Assembly: GCF_000377565.1 (NCBI RefSeq)
Contig: NZ_KB898370.1
Location: 62,001-126,000, forward strand
DNA length: 64,000 bases
Reading direction: 5' to 3'
DNA from: Rhizobium sp. 2MFCol3.1
Lineage (GTDB): Bacteria > Pseudomonadota > Alphaproteobacteria > Rhizobiales > Rhizobiaceae
Shown here: in pieces, positions 1 to 7,508 of the stretch
How the letters are laid out: the number at the start of each line of letters is the position of its first letter
Position numbering within the stretch: position 1 is the stretch's first letter
Made by a program: the position numbers and the translations under genes
The notes under the pieces: generated by a model
Database searches by the model: none
Told to the model about the DNA's origin: nothing
Seen by the model: the letters and a program-made list of their open reading frames with translations, nothing else

Positions 1-108
1 AAGTCCAAGATCGACATCACGGACGAGGCGCTGCGCAAGGGCTATGACGACGCCAACAAGCAGCCGCAGCCGGGTGACGCGCCCGCAGCAGCGCCGGCTC
101 AGCAGTAA
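1..108 (+). CDS. C-terminal fragment of an upstream protein (possibly a parvulin-type peptidylprolyl isomerase)
   Basis: An open frame enters from the left edge and stops with TAA at 106-108. Only 35 residues are visible: a Lys/Asp-containing helix-like stretch, then a Pro/Ala/Gln-rich tail ending AAAPAQQ. The tail has no diagnostic motif. In rhizobia a secreted parvulin-like peptidylprolyl isomerase commonly precedes argJ and ends in a similar low-complexity tail, so that identity is inferred from context only. A terminator-like hairpin follows directly, which separates this gene from argJ. Confidence 0.45.
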   Translation, partial: KSKIDITDEALRKGYDDANKQPQPGDAPAAAPAQQ

Positions 109-120
109 CAATATCCATCG

Positions 121-143
121 AGGGCCCGGTTTTTCCGGGCCCT
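121..143 (+). terminator. Hairpin between upstream gene and argJ
   Basis: Perfect 9-bp stem: AGGGCCCGG at 121-129, five-T loop, CCGGGCCCT at 135-143. It lies 12 bp after the preceding stop codon. The run of T after the stem is short (TTCC), so termination may be only partial, or the hairpin may act as a 3' end stabiliser. Confidence 0.6.
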
Positions 144-175
144 TCCGTATCCCCTTTCATGCCAGGTCGATGATC

Positions 176-1417
176 ATGTCCGGTTCCGTTTCCCCGCTCG
201 CTCCCAAAACCTTCGTGTCCATGCCAGCACTACGCGGTGTTCGCATGGCGACCGCCTCGGCGGGGATCAAGTACAAGAACCGCACCGACGTCCTGATGAT
301 GGTGTTTGACAAGCCGGCGGCCGTCGCCGGTGTCTTCACCCGTTCCAAGTGCCCGTCGGCCCCTGTCGATTTCTGCCGCGCCAACCTGAGCGGCGGCATT
401 GCGCGCGCCGTGGTCGTCAATTCCGGCAATGCCAACGCCTTTACCGGCGTCAAGGGTCGTGAAGCGACCGCGCTCACCGCCAAGTCTGCGGCCGCTGCCG
501 TCGGCTGCAGCGAGAGCGAGATCTTCCTCGCCTCCACCGGCGTCATCGGCGAGCCGCTCGACGCCACCAAGTTTTCCGGCGTGCTCGACACGCTCTATTC
601 CGACGCTACCGGCGATTTCTGGTTCGAGGCCGCCAAGGCGATCATGACCACCGACACCTATCCGAAGGTCGCGACCCGCACGGCCGAGATCGGCGGCGTT
701 TCGGTCTCGATCAACGGCATCGCCAAGGGCGCCGGCATGATCGCGCCTGATATGGCGACGATGCTCTCCTTCGTCGTCACCGACGCCGACATCGCGCCGG
801 CAGCGCTCCAATCCATGCTGTCCGCCGGTGTCGATCCGACCTTCAACTCGATGACCGTCGACAGCGACACCTCGACCTCGGACACGCTGATGCTGTTTGC
901 AACGGGTGCGGCCGCCGAAGACGGCCAGGTTCGCGTCGAGACGGCTGACGATCCGCGCCTCTCGTCGTTCCGCGCCGCGCTCAACGATCTCCTCAAGGAT
1001 CTGGCACTGCAGGTCGTGCGCGACGGCGAAGGCGCCACCAAGATGCTCGAGATCACCGTGACGGGCGCCGAAAGCGATGCCGCCGCGAAGGTGATCGCGC
1101 TCTCCATCGCCAATTCGCCGCTGGTCAAGACCGCCGCCGCCGGCGAGGACGCCAACTGGGGCCGTATCGTCATGGCCGTCGGCAAATCAGGCGAAATGGC
1201 CGATCGCGATCGCCTCGCCATCTGGTTCGGCGACGTGCGCGTTGCCGTCAACGGTGAACGTGATGCCGGCTACTCGGAGGAGGCCGCCTCCAACGTCATG
1301 AAAAAGCAGGACATTCCGGTGAAGGTCGAAATCGGCCTCGGAAACGGTACGGCAACGGTCTGGACGTGCGACCTCACAAAGGAGTATGTCGCCATCAACG
1401 GTGACTACCGGAGCTGA
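176..1417 (+). CDS. argJ: Bifunctional glutamate N-acetyltransferase / amino-acid acetyltransferase (ornithine acetyltransferase)
   Basis: ArgJ transfers the acetyl group from N-acetylornithine to glutamate, closing the cyclic arginine pathway in the cytoplasm; bifunctional members also use acetyl-CoA. The 413-residue product is full length. It has the autoprocessing motif of the family, KGAGMIAPDMATML, at about residues 184-197, in which self-cleavage before the Thr (A194/T195) makes the alpha and beta chains and leaves Thr as nucleophile. The frame is open further upstream to position 44, but the family start fits ATG 176 (MSGSVSPLAP); ATG 170 is an equally plausible alternative. The next gene overlaps its 3' end, which suggests cotranscription with the acetyltransferase and mutT. 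Confidence 0.95.
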   Translation: MSGSVSPLAPKTFVSMPALRGVRMATASAGIKYKNRTDVLMMVFDKPAAVAGVFTRSKCPSAPVDFCRANLSGGIARAVVVNSGNANAFTGVKGREATALTAKSAAAAVGCSESEIFLASTGVIGEPLDATKFSGVLDTLYSDATGDFWFEAAKAIMTTDTYPKVATRTAEIGGVSVSINGIAKGAGMIAPDMATMLSFVVTDADIAPAALQSMLSAGVDPTFNSMTVDSDTSTSDTLMLFATGAAAEDGQVRVETADDPRLSSFRAALNDLLKDLALQVVRDGEGATKMLEITVTGAESDAAAKVIALSIANSPLVKTAAAGEDANWGRIVMAVGKSGEMADRDRLAIWFGDVRVAVNGERDAGYSEEAASNVMKKQDIPVKVEIGLGNGTATVWTCDLTKEYVAINGDYRS

Positions 1418-2207
1418 TTTTTCATTGACTGAAGCATTCCCCAAGAAGGCAAATCTGCCGCTCGTGCGCAGGCTGGAAGCCGTCGGTTTCCGGGCCTGGC
1501 CTGCCTCGTCGGTTGTCTACGACGGCAGCTGGCAGGTGCGGCTGACGGCGGGGCATCCGTCGAACCGGCTGAACTCGATCGTGCCGCTCGATCCGTCCGA
1601 CCATCGCGACGTCGAGATCAGGCTGGCCAAAGCGAGCCGCAAGTTCGAGGCCTATGGCCGCCCGGCCGTGCTCAGGCAGACGCCGCTGGCCTCGCCTGTG
1701 CTGGTCGATCTGGTGAAGGCCGAGGGCTGGACGCCGTTCGACGAAACCATCGTCATGACCTGCGATCTCGCCAATGCCGACCTGCCGGATACGCTCGATC
1801 ATTTGCCGACGCATGACATCAGCCGCTTCGTGGACGCCAATCTGGCGACCGACCAGGTGTCGACGAAGCTGAAGCCGGCACTCGCCGAAGTCATCAACGC
1901 GATCAAGCCGCCATCCGGCCTGTTCATGGTGGAAGATCCGGAAACGGGGCCGCTGGCGACCGTGCTCTGCGTGCAGGACAACGATCTGGCCGGCATCATG
2001 TCGCTCTCCGTCACGCCGTCGCGTCGCCGCGAGGGGCTCGGGCTTGAGATTTTGACTTCCGCTCTGCGCTGGGCGCGGATGCGCAGCGCCCGCTCGGCCT
2101 GGCTGCAGGTCAAGACCGGCAATGTGCCTGCGATCACGCTCTACGAACGGCTCGGTTTCGTCGAAGCCTATCGCTATTCCTACTGGCGGCGGGATATTTG
2201 CCGATGA
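1386..2207 (+). CDS. GNAT-family N-acetyltransferase
   Basis: The 273-residue protein carries a C-terminal GNAT fold. The acetyl-CoA-binding segment is TPSRRREGLGLEIL near residue 205, followed by LYERLGF near residue 255, the usual end of the domain. The N-terminal half is divergent and may be a second, degenerate GNAT lobe. The substrate is not predictable. The gene starts inside the last 32 bases of argJ and ends in a TGA that overlaps the mutT start, so the three genes look translationally coupled. GTG at 1401 is an alternative start with better spacing from the AAAGGAG at 1378-1384. Confidence 0.85.
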   Translation: MSPSTVTTGADFSLTEAFPKKANLPLVRRLEAVGFRAWPASSVVYDGSWQVRLTAGHPSNRLNSIVPLDPSDHRDVEIRLAKASRKFEAYGRPAVLRQTPLASPVLVDLVKAEGWTPFDETIVMTCDLANADLPDTLDHLPTHDISRFVDANLATDQVSTKLKPALAEVINAIKPPSGLFMVEDPETGPLATVLCVQDNDLAGIMSLSVTPSRRREGLGLEILTSALRWARMRSARSAWLQVKTGNVPAITLYERLGFVEAYRYSYWRRDICR

Positions 2208-2617
2208 GCGGTACTGGCCACAGCATTCTCCTCGTCGTCGCCTGCGCGTTGATCGACACGGATGGCCGGATCCTTCTGGCGCAGCGGCCTGAAGGCAAGT
2301 CGCTCGCCGGCCTCTGGGAGTTTCCCGGTGGCAAGATGGAGCCGGGCGAGACGCCGGAAGAGACGCTGGTGCGCGAGCTCCACGAAGAGCTCGGGATCAC
2401 GACTAAGCTCGCGTGCCTGGCACCGCTCACCTTCGCCAGCCACACCTACGAGAAATTCCACCTGCTGATGCCGCTTTACGTCTGCCGTCGTTTCGAGGGC
2501 ATTCCTGTTGGCCGCGAAGGGCAGGCGATCAAGTGGGTGAAGCCGCAAGCGCTGCGCGATTACCCCATGCCGCCGGCCGATGAGCCGCTGATCCCCATCC
2601 TGCAAGACTTACTTTAG
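2204..2617 (+). CDS. mutT: MutT-type Nudix hydrolase (8-oxo-dGTP diphosphatase)
   Basis: This 137-residue protein has a complete Nudix box, GGKMEPGETPEETLVREL followed by HEELGI, fitting G-x5-E-x7-R-E-U-x-E-E-x-G-U at about residues 42-64. MutT enzymes hydrolyse oxidised purine nucleoside triphosphates and so prevent transversion mutations. The length and the N-terminal LLVVACALID strand are typical of MutT. The start ATG at 2204 overlaps the stop of the acetyltransferase gene (ATGA), which favours it over the TTG two codons upstream. An AT-rich stretch follows, but I see no classical terminator. Confidence 0.92.
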   Translation: MSGTGHSILLVVACALIDTDGRILLAQRPEGKSLAGLWEFPGGKMEPGETPEETLVRELHEELGITTKLACLAPLTFASHTYEKFHLLMPLYVCRRFEGIPVGREGQAIKWVKPQALRDYPMPPADEPLIPILQDLL

Positions 2618-2740
2618 AAATTTCTATTTTATAACTTTTTCTGTGCCAATCTGGCTGTGGATATTAATCGATCGTTTAACAGATTCTGGCAAAGATCGGC
2701 CTCAATCAAGCAACTGGCGTGTGTGTAGAAGGCTTGACGC

Positions 2741-3058
2741 ATGGACGACGATTTCTGGAAAGCAGTTCGGGAGAAAGAGCAGGCTTCGGTTTCCTCGCGC
2801 AAGACGGGGGCGCTGAACATCGCCTTGCTGTTCGGCACGGCCGTCGTGGCCCTGACGCTGATCCTGACACCAATGCTCGCCGACAAGTCGAAGTCGAGCG
2901 TCTTCGCCAGCGCGCCGTCTGAATTCGATTCCATCACGACGGGTTCTATCCCGAAGAGCGAAAACGGCAAGCGCTACACGATCCGTCGCAGCGTGCTGCA
3001 GGATACGCCGGGCTCCGTCTGCGTGGTGCAGGGCTATGGAAGCGGTGTTGGCTGCTGA
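2741..3058 (+). CDS. Hypothetical single-pass membrane protein
   Basis: The product is 105 residues. It has a charged N-terminus, one hydrophobic segment (about residues 25-45, ALNIALLFGTAVVALTLIL), and a polar C-terminal part with two cysteines near the end (VCVVQGYGSGVGC). This predicts an inner-membrane protein with the C-terminus in the periplasm. I do not recognise the family. It lies 60 bp upstream of an orphan Flp pilin on the same strand, so the two may be expressed together. Start codon ATG 2741 is preceded by AGAAGG. Confidence 0.7.
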   Translation: MDDDFWKAVREKEQASVSSRKTGALNIALLFGTAVVALTLILTPMLADKSKSSVFASAPSEFDSITTGSIPKSENGKRYTIRRSVLQDTPGSVCVVQGYGSGVGC

Positions 3059-3118
3059 GGGCCTGGGGCCTGAGGCGAAGCAAAGAAATCGACTGTGATG
3101 TCGAGCGACGAGGGACGA

Positions 3119-3292
3119 ATGACGAGACTTCTGAAAGCATTTGTCACTGACCGCAATGGCGCCACCGCCATCGAATACGGCCTGATCGCCGCCCTGATCG
3201 CCACCGCGATCATCACCGGCGTCGGCGCGCTTAGCGGATCGCTGAACAACGTCTTTACCTACATCGCAAGCAAGATCCCGTCGCTGACCTGA
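3119..3292 (+). CDS. Flp-family type IVb pilin
   Basis: The 57-residue prepilin has the hallmark of Flp/Tad pilins: a short basic leader ending in Gly, cleaved before ATAIEYGLIAAL, with Glu at position 5 of the mature chain and the adjacent Tyr, then one long hydrophobic helix. Flp pilins are processed by a CpaA/TadV peptidase and assembled by the Tad (Cpa) machinery for surface attachment. No cpa/tad assembly genes lie in this window, so the pilin is an orphan here. ATG 3119 is chosen because it gives a normal leader length and follows GAGGGA. Confidence 0.9.
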   Translation: MTRLLKAFVTDRNGATAIEYGLIAALIATAIITGVGALSGSLNNVFTYIASKIPSLT

Positions 3293-3300
3293 GCTGCGCT

Positions 3301-3319
3301 AGGGCTGGCGAGCAGCCCT
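3301..3319. terminator. Hairpin between convergent pilin and methyltransferase genes
   Basis: AGGGCT (3301-3306) pairs with AGCCCT (3314-3319) around a 7-nt loop. It begins 9 bases after the pilin stop and overlaps the stop codon of the opposing methyltransferase gene. There is no strong T-run on either side, so this is a weak, possibly bidirectional, 3' end structure. Confidence 0.35.
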
Positions 3320-4202
3320 ACTGCTTGAGCTTGTGCTCCTCGACCTTCAATGCGTCGGCGAGCCTGACCTTCGCCGAGCCCGGCCGCAGCGGTTTCTGCT
3401 GGCTCTCATGCGGCGCCCATCCCGAGACATAGATGATCGAGAAGGTCGCGCGGATGCGGCCATCCGGATCGGAATAGCGCTCCGCGTATAGCTCGGCGGC
3501 GCGCATGAAGAAGGCGCGCGTCAAAGGCTTGCTGCTGCGCTCGGCAAGCGGGTTGGTCATGCCCATGGCGCGCAGATCGCGCATCAACGGAAAGATGGAA
3601 TCGTAGCGCACCGTATAGGTCTCGGCGTCGATGACCGGCAGCGCGAAACCGGCGCGCTGCATCAGGCCGCCGACATCGCGGACATCGGCAAAGGGAATGA
3701 CACGCGGGCTGGCACCGCCGGTCATCTCGATCTCGGTGGCGAGCAGGACCTCGCGCAGTTCCTGCAGCGTGCCGGAGCCTGGAATGGCGGCGAGGAACAG
3801 CCCGTCGGGGCGCAGCGCGCGGCGGATCTGGATGAAGACGCCGGGCGTGTCGTTGGTCAGGTGCAGGCTTAAGGGCGCGATCACCAGATTGGCCGATTGC
3901 GGCTCCAGCGGCACCATCTCCAGCGGCGCCTCGATAAAGGCATCGTCGGACGTGGCATAGGCCTGTTCGCTTTCGACGCGGGTGAGGCTGCCGACCTTGC
4001 CGGTGGCCTTGGCGGCGCGGGCGGCCGAGCCGGTTGCGCCGTGCAGTTCGACGGCATGCTCGAAGGTGCGCTCGACGACGGCAAGGCGTTCGCCCAGTTC
4101 GTCGGCTGCGATATCGAGCAGGAAGCTTGCCTTCGGATCGTTGTTGCGAAGCGCGCGATGCCGGTTCGCCGCGATCCTTGTCGTGTCGAAGATGATGTCC
4201 AT
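3318..4202 (-). CDS. SAM-dependent methyltransferase-like protein (BioC/NDUFAF5-like)
   Basis: The 294-residue protein resembles the class I methyltransferase family that includes BioC and mitochondrial NDUFAF5. The start MDIIFDTTRIAANRHRA matches the N-terminus usual for rhizobial members. The centre holds the post-I region (APLSLHLTNDTPGV, then IRRALRPDGLFLAAIPG). Glycine motif I is poorly preserved (AVVERTFEHAVELHG), so catalysis is uncertain; NDUFAF5-type members act as hydroxylases or assembly factors rather than simple methyltransferases. It is transcribed divergently from comF with 58 bp between starts. Confidence 0.8.
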   Translation of the reverse strand: MDIIFDTTRIAANRHRALRNNDPKASFLLDIAADELGERLAVVERTFEHAVELHGATGSAARAAKATGKVGSLTRVESEQAYATSDDAFIEAPLEMVPLEPQSANLVIAPLSLHLTNDTPGVFIQIRRALRPDGLFLAAIPGSGTLQELREVLLATEIEMTGGASPRVIPFADVRDVGGLMQRAGFALPVIDAETYTVRYDSIFPLMRDLRAMGMTNPLAERSSKPLTRAFFMRAAELYAERYSDPDGRIRATFSIIYVSGWAPHESQQKPLRPGSAKVRLADALKVEEHKLKQ

Positions 4203-4260
4203 GCCGACGTCAATAATCCTGCCAGGCCGGGGCGGCAAGGCGATTTTCCTGTTGCGCGAA

Positions 4261-5052
4261 ATGCGCTATCGTTTCGCCATGGGGTTGCGCGGGTGGCAAG
4301 GTTTGGCGGGGATCGACCGGGCGCTGAGGCGTCCGCTCTCGGCTATGGTCGACCTGATCTATCCGCCCGCCTGCGCCGTCTGTGGGGTATCGACGGGACA
4401 GCATCGCGGCGTCTGCCCAAAATGCTGGTCGGCGTTGCGCTTCATCGAGCGGCCCTATTGCGAGGTTCTCGGCATTCCGTTCTCGCATGATCTCGGCCCG
4501 GGCATTTTGAGTGCGGCCGCCATCGCCGACCCGCCGCCTTTCGACCGCCTGCGCACGGCGGCCTTTCACGACGAGGCGGTGCGCAATCTCGTGCATGGGC
4601 TGAAATACCGAGACCGTACCGATCTGGCGCCGATGATGGCGGCGTGGATGCTCAGGGCATCCGATGGCGCCGTCGAGCGCTGCGACGCGATCCTGCCGGT
4701 GCCGCTGCATCGCACACGCATCCTGTCGCGCCGGTTCAATCAGGCGGCGGAGCTGGCGCGCCACATGGCGAAGCAGGCCGGGCGCCCGCTGCTGTCCGCG
4801 ACGCTGCTGCGCGTTCGCCGCACGCGCCAGCAGGTCGGCCTCGGTGCTAAAGCGCGGCAGGAGAATGTGCGCGGGGCCTTTGCGATCGCCAAGGGACGCG
4901 AGGGCGATGTGTTCGGAAAACGGCTGGTGCTGGTCGACGATGTCTATACGACCGGCGCGACGGTGGCGGCGGCTGCCAAGGTGCTCCGCCGCGCGGGTGC
5001 GGCCGATATCACGGTTTTGACCTTTGCAAGGGCGCTATCCGAAACTATATGA
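4261..5052 (+). CDS. comF: ComF-family phosphoribosyltransferase-like protein
   Basis: ComF proteins are needed for DNA uptake in competent bacteria; in many alphaproteobacteria the role is unproven. The protein has an N-terminal zinc-ribbon-like segment (PPACAVCG ... CPKCW, about residues 37-61) and a C-terminal phosphoribosyltransferase domain with the PRPP-binding loop VLVDDVYTTGATV near residue 225. The conserved LKYRDRTDLA segment before it also fits ComF. ATG 4279 (MGLRGWQ) is an equally good start; neither has a clear ribosome binding site. grxC follows after 31 bp, suggesting one operon through DUF1178. Confidence 0.88.
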   Translation: MRYRFAMGLRGWQGLAGIDRALRRPLSAMVDLIYPPACAVCGVSTGQHRGVCPKCWSALRFIERPYCEVLGIPFSHDLGPGILSAAAIADPPPFDRLRTAAFHDEAVRNLVHGLKYRDRTDLAPMMAAWMLRASDGAVERCDAILPVPLHRTRILSRRFNQAAELARHMAKQAGRPLLSATLLRVRRTRQQVGLGAKARQENVRGAFAIAKGREGDVFGKRLVLVDDVYTTGATVAAAAKVLRRAGAADITVLTFARALSETI

Positions 5053-5083
5053 CAGGGAGATTACTGCCTTGTCTGGAGTTACG

Positions 5084-5341
5084 ATGGTACCGGTTACGAT
5101 CTATACGCGCGATGGCTGCGGTTTTTGCGTTCGCGCCAAGTCTCTTCTTTCCGAGAAGGGTGTCGATTTCGTCGAGCACAATGCGACGTCCACCCCGGCC
5201 TTCCGCGCCGAGATGATCGCGCGCGCCAATGGCGGCTCGACTTTCCCGCAGATTTTCATAGGCGACAAGCATGTCGGCGGGTGCGATGATCTCTATGCGC
5301 TGGAGCGTGCGGGCAAGCTCGACCTGCTGCTGGCCGCTTAG
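5084..5341 (+). CDS. grxC: Glutaredoxin 3
   Basis: The 85-residue glutaredoxin has the dithiol active site C-G-F-C at about residues 11-14, the conserved TFPQIF cis-proline segment and the GGCDDL glutathione-binding motif. It reduces disulfides and glutathione mixed disulfides in the cytoplasm. The frame is open upstream, but ATG 5084 follows GGAG with 5-nt spacing and gives the standard N-terminus MVPVTIYT. It sits between comF and a nitrilase-family amidase, a common rhizobial arrangement. Confidence 0.95.
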   Translation: MVPVTIYTRDGCGFCVRAKSLLSEKGVDFVEHNATSTPAFRAEMIARANGGSTFPQIFIGDKHVGGCDDLYALERAGKLDLLLAA

Positions 5342-5350
5342 GACAAGCCG

Positions 5351-6208
5351 ATGACCTTCAAGGCCGCCGCCATTCAGATGTGTTCGGGTATCGATCCGCA
5401 GCGCAACGCGGCCGCCATGGCGCGGCTGGTGCGCGAGGCTGCCGCCTCGGGCGCCACCTACGTGCAGACGCCCGAAATGACCGGGATGCTGCAGCGCGAC
5501 CGCGCCGCCGGCAAGCTGCACCTGCGCGACGAGGCCAACGACATCATCGTTCGCACCGCGCGCGAGCTCGCCGGCGAACTGCAGATTTACGTGCATGTCG
5601 GCTCCACCGCGATCGCGCTCGAGGACGGCAAGCTTGCCAATCGCGGCTATCTCTTCGGTCCCGACGGTGAGATTCTCAACCGCTACGACAAGATCCACAT
5701 GTTCGATGTCGATCTCGACAATGGCGAGAGCTGGCGCGAGAGCGCTGCCTATCGGCCGGGGCAGGAGGCGCGCGTGGTGTCGCTGCCGTTTGCCGAGATG
5801 GGCTTTGCGATCTGCTACGACGTTCGCTTCCCGGCGCTGTTTCGCGCCCAGGCGGTTGCCGGAGCGCAGGTGATGACGGTGCCCGCCGCCTTCACGCGTC
5901 AGACCGGCGAGGCGCATTGGGAAATCCTGCTGCGCGCCCGTGCGATCGAAAACGGCATGTTCGTGATCGCCGCCGCCCAGGCCGGCGTGCATGAGGATGG
6001 GCGCGAGACCTTCGGGCACTCGATGATCATTGATCCCTGGGGCAAGATCCTGGCATCCGCTGGCGGCACCGGTGAGGCGATCGTGATCGCCGAGATCGAT
6101 CCAGCCGCCGTGAAGGCCGCGCGCGACAAGATCCCGAATTTGAAGAATGCCCGCGAGTTCTCGATCGAGACGGTTGGCGGCGATGTGTCCGGAGGCGTGG
6201 CCGCTTGA
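5351..6208 (+). CDS. Nitrilase-superfamily carbon-nitrogen hydrolase (Nit1/Nit2-like amidase)
   Basis: The 285-residue enzyme has the catalytic triad of the superfamily: Glu42 in TPEMTG, Lys114 in NRYDKIHMFD and Cys155 in AICYDVRFP. The sequence around these residues fits the Nit1/Nit2 branch, whose members hydrolyse deaminated glutathione or act as omega-amidases on alpha-ketoglutaramate. A metabolite-repair role is therefore likely, and its position next to grxC fits glutathione metabolism, although the exact substrate is inferred. The stop codon overlaps the TTG start of the DUF1178 gene. Confidence 0.9.
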   Translation: MTFKAAAIQMCSGIDPQRNAAAMARLVREAAASGATYVQTPEMTGMLQRDRAAGKLHLRDEANDIIVRTARELAGELQIYVHVGSTAIALEDGKLANRGYLFGPDGEILNRYDKIHMFDVDLDNGESWRESAAYRPGQEARVVSLPFAEMGFAICYDVRFPALFRAQAVAGAQVMTVPAAFTRQTGEAHWEILLRARAIENGMFVIAAAQAGVHEDGRETFGHSMIIDPWGKILASAGGTGEAIVIAEIDPAAVKAARDKIPNLKNAREFSIETVGGDVSGGVAA

Positions 6209-6633
6209 TCCGTTATTCGCTGCGTTGTGACAATGCCCATGAGTTCGAAGGCTGGTTTTCCGAAAGCGCCGATTTCGACCGCCAGGTCGCGTCCGGCTTT
6301 CTCACCTGTCCCACCTGCAATTCTGCCGCCGTCTCCAAGGTGCTGATGGCGCCGTCGGTCTCGACCGCGCGCAAGAAGGACCAGATGCAGACGGTTGCCA
6401 TGGATGCCGTGCGTCGCGAGGCGTTCCAGAAGCTGAAGGAGGCGGTGACCGCGATCAAGGCCAACTCCGAGGATGTGGGCGAACGCTTCCCCGAGGAGGC
6501 GCGCAAGATACATTACGGCGAAGCCGATGCGCGCGGGATCATCGGCCAGACGACGCCGGATGAGGCGCAGGCGCTTCTCGACGAAGGCATCGAGATCGCA
6601 GCGCTTCCCGTGCTTCCCGACGACGTGCACTAG
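6205..6633 (+). CDS. DUF1178 family protein (putative zinc-ribbon)
   Basis: The 142-residue protein begins at TTG 6205, overlapping the previous stop by 3 bases (TTGA). The start MIRYSLRCDNAHEFEGWFS and the pair CPTC at about residues 33-36 are characteristic of DUF1178. Together with Cys8 and His12 they could form a zinc site. The function is unknown. The TAG stop at 6631-6633 coincides with the first three bases of a large inverted-repeat element, so the exact end of this protein may have been set by the insertion. Confidence 0.88.
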   Translation: MIRYSLRCDNAHEFEGWFSESADFDRQVASGFLTCPTCNSAAVSKVLMAPSVSTARKKDQMQTVAMDAVRREAFQKLKEAVTAIKANSEDVGERFPEEARKIHYGEADARGIIGQTTPDEAQALLDEGIEIAALPVLPDDVH

Positions 6634-6903
6634 AGCCTTTCCTGGTTAGATTGTAGCATTCTGCCGGAGCAGATTTTCGTAAGGGCAAAGGCGATTGGCG
6701 AAGGGCATACCCCTAGGTACGGTCGAGCCGATCGCCTTTGATCCTGGCGGAAAGATGCCCGGCCCTGCGGGTTGCCTGAAACGGGCCGCCTGATCGACCG
6801 GCCGGCTTGGCCGTATGCGTGGGCTACGACGCGCGCCGGCCGGACGACCATCCGACTCCGTTTGAGGCAACAGAATGCTGCAATCTAACCAGGAAAGGCT
6901 CTA
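6631..6903. repeat. 273-bp palindromic mosaic element (RIME/MITE-like) with 33-bp terminal inverted repeats
   Basis: The ends TAGAGCCTTTCC... (6631-6663) and ...GGAAAGGCTCTA (6871-6903) are inverted copies matching at 32 of 33 bases. Inside lie two further hairpin modules. The first has CAAAGGCGATTGGC (6686-6699) against GCCGATCGCCTTTG (6727-6740), 13 of 14 paired. The second has TTGCCTGAAACGG (6772-6784) against CCGTTTGAGGCAA (6858-6870), 12 of 13 paired. The whole could fold as a three-way junction. Non-coding palindromic mosaics are known in Rhizobiaceae as RIME elements; membership is inferred from architecture, not from a database match. The left end supplies the stop of DUF1178 and the right end the ribosome binding site of the next gene. 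Confidence 0.85.
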
Positions 6904-6905
6904 GA

Positions 6906-7487
6906 ATGAGTTCTGAAGCGCGCCTTGCGATGTATAACTTCGGTTTGCACGTGGCGCCCTTCGAGAGCGACGCCGTCGAGGGTTTTCGCCTGCGCGAACC
7001 CGCCAATTTCGAGGCCGCGCGGCGCGCCTGCGGCTTTGTCGGCCGTTCCGGCTATGCCGGCGAGCCGGGCGCACGAAGCTGGGGGCCGCAGGTCTTTCCG
7101 CGTTTCATCGAGGGTAGCGGTTTCGATAGCGCGCCATCGTCCCTGTCGCTCTGGGCCGATATCGAATCGCTGATGGCGTTCAGCTATGACGGCGTGCATG
7201 CCGATGCGCTGAAGCACGCGCGCAACTGGAACGTCAAACCATCATGGCCGCCGCTCGTTCTCTGGTGGGTGGGGCCGCATCATCGGCCTGATTGGGCCGA
7301 GGCCGTCGAGCGCTTCGAGCATCTGGCCGATCACGGGCCGAGCGCGCGGGCCTTCACATTCAAGATACCCTTTGGGCCTGATGGGGCGGCTGTGGAGATC
7401 GACCGCGGCCGCGTCAAGGAACTAGCGGCGCGCAACGCCGAGACGCAAGCCGATCTGCTTGCGCATGTCAGGACCTTGAAAGTCTAG
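6906..7487 (+). CDS. DUF3291 family protein
   Basis: The 193-residue protein starts MSSEARLAMYNFGLHVAP, and the pattern of aromatic and basic residues (VFPRFIEGS, SLWADIESLMAFSY, PPLVLWWVGPHHRPDWAEAVERFEHL) matches DUF3291, a dimeric alpha/beta-barrel-like fold related to antibiotic-biosynthesis monooxygenases. The function is unknown. ATG 6906 is 2 bases beyond the palindromic element, and its best Shine-Dalgarno, AGGAAAGG at 6891-6898, lies inside the right terminal repeat. That sequence would be base-paired if the whole element were transcribed. Confidence 0.85.
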   Translation: MSSEARLAMYNFGLHVAPFESDAVEGFRLREPANFEAARRACGFVGRSGYAGEPGARSWGPQVFPRFIEGSGFDSAPSSLSLWADIESLMAFSYDGVHADALKHARNWNVKPSWPPLVLWWVGPHHRPDWAEAVERFEHLADHGPSARAFTFKIPFGPDGAAVEIDRGRVKELAARNAETQADLLAHVRTLKV

Positions 7488-7508
7488 GCGAAATGCTGGC
7501 GGGTGCGC

